A stretch of DNA of 64,000 nucleotides from Comamonadaceae bacterium (GTDB lineage Bacteria > Pseudomonadota > Gammaproteobacteria > Burkholderiales > Burkholderiaceae_C). Position numbers and translations under genes: made by a program. Positions 63,834 to 64,000 of this stretch are shown here, piece by piece. The stretch covers positions 1 through 64,000 of the forward strand of contig CANGNS010000012.1 in assembly GCA_947455465.1 (NCBI GenBank). Direction: 5' to 3'. How positions within the stretch are numbered: position 1 is the stretch's first letter; each line of letters begins with the position of its first letter. The notes under the pieces were generated by a model. That model worked only from the letters and a program-made list of their open reading frames with translations, was not told where the DNA came from and made no database searches.

Positions 63834-64000
63834 TTACAGCTCGATTTTGGCGCCGATTTCAATCAGGCGGTTAGAGTCAACACGGAAGAAGTCAGAGGCG
63901 CGCGCGGCGTTTTGCATCATCCAGACAAAGAGAGATTCGCGCCATATCGACATTTGCGGAATCTCCTTCACGACCAAAGAATCACGCGCCATGAAGAAAG
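63834..64000 (-). CDS. kup: Potassium uptake protein Kup (C-terminal end only)
   Basis: The last 55 codons of a KUP-family K+ transporter; the rest lies beyond the window. The visible MSIWRESLFVWMMQNAARAS, then DFFRVDSNRLIEIGAKIEL, match the conserved cytoplasmic tail of Kup (WRE.LF..M..NA..A..FF......E.G...E). Confidence 0.88.
   Translation of the reverse strand, partial: FFMARDSLVVKEIPQMSIWRESLFVWMMQNAARASDFFRVDSNRLIEIGAKIEL

Noticed and set aside
1..64000. CRISPR array, tRNA, rRNA, prophage or plasmid origin
   Set aside because: No spaced direct repeats, cloverleaf tails, rRNA stretches, integrase or replication genes were seen.

Overview
The window looks like the chromosome of a motile beta-proteobacterium of the order Burkholderiales, most likely family Comamonadaceae (Rhodoferax/Curvibacter-like). 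I infer this from generally GC-rich genes with strong G/C third positions, the set of housekeeping proteins (RhlE, Dcd, QueD/QueE, MutS, PPK2, Psd, UppP, Kup), a bacterial Anbu proteasome-type peptidase, and sigma-54 control of flagellar genes. There is no rRNA, tRNA, CRISPR array or prophage.

Positions 1-4840 hold four flagellin genes in tandem on the + strand; the first is cut by the window edge. The three with visible upstream DNA each have a near-perfect sigma-54 promoter and a conserved TGTC...GCA element downstream of it, and flagellins 1-3 end at GC-rich terminators. Their ends are nearly identical while the middles differ greatly in length. Next come a Maf-type flagellin glycosyltransferase (4929-6953), a decayed IS3-family transposase fragment, and an AT-richer minus-strand operon (16335 down to 7246). 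That operon encodes a GT2/TPR glycosyltransferase, PseB, PseC, a sugar O-methyltransferase, PseF, PseG, a WbqC-like protein, PseI and a second methyltransferase. This is a pseudaminic-acid pathway for decorating flagellin. Its acetyltransferase PseH is not visible.

Positions 16400-26112 are the flagellar basal-body/export block on the + strand: a small cysteine protein, a sigma-54 enhancer-binding activator with its own sigma-54 promoter, fliE, fliF, fliG, fliH, fliI, fliJ, then an unrecognised protein and a lipoprotein that are translationally coupled to fliJ. The activator is the natural candidate to drive the flagellin promoters.

From 26253 the content is general: a membrane-anchored alpha-carbonic anhydrase with a coiled-coil stalk, pyrF, a GST, a CorC/HlyC-type membrane protein, a GMC oxidoreductase plus ABC importer module with a divergent IclR regulator, apaH, rhlE, dcd, a guaD-queD-queE operon with an unannotated 31-codon ORF in front, a fatty-acid desaturase coupled to a PhnD-like protein, a Rieske oxygenase, mutS, ppk2, ugd, a GT4 glycosyltransferase, an Mpo1-like membrane protein, a class III aminotransferase, psd, an LpxH-like phosphoesterase, a TonB receptor facing a secreted metallophosphoesterase, an Anbu peptidase with a downstream hydrolase, uppP, a small zinc-ribbon membrane protein and the 3' end of kup.

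The most distinctive system is the flagellin array with its private glycosylation island and sigma-54 circuit. Other points of interest are the incomplete Pse pathway, a QueD that appears to lack its catalytic cysteine, the small ORF coupled to queE, the stalked carbonic anhydrase, and the stand-alone Anbu gene.
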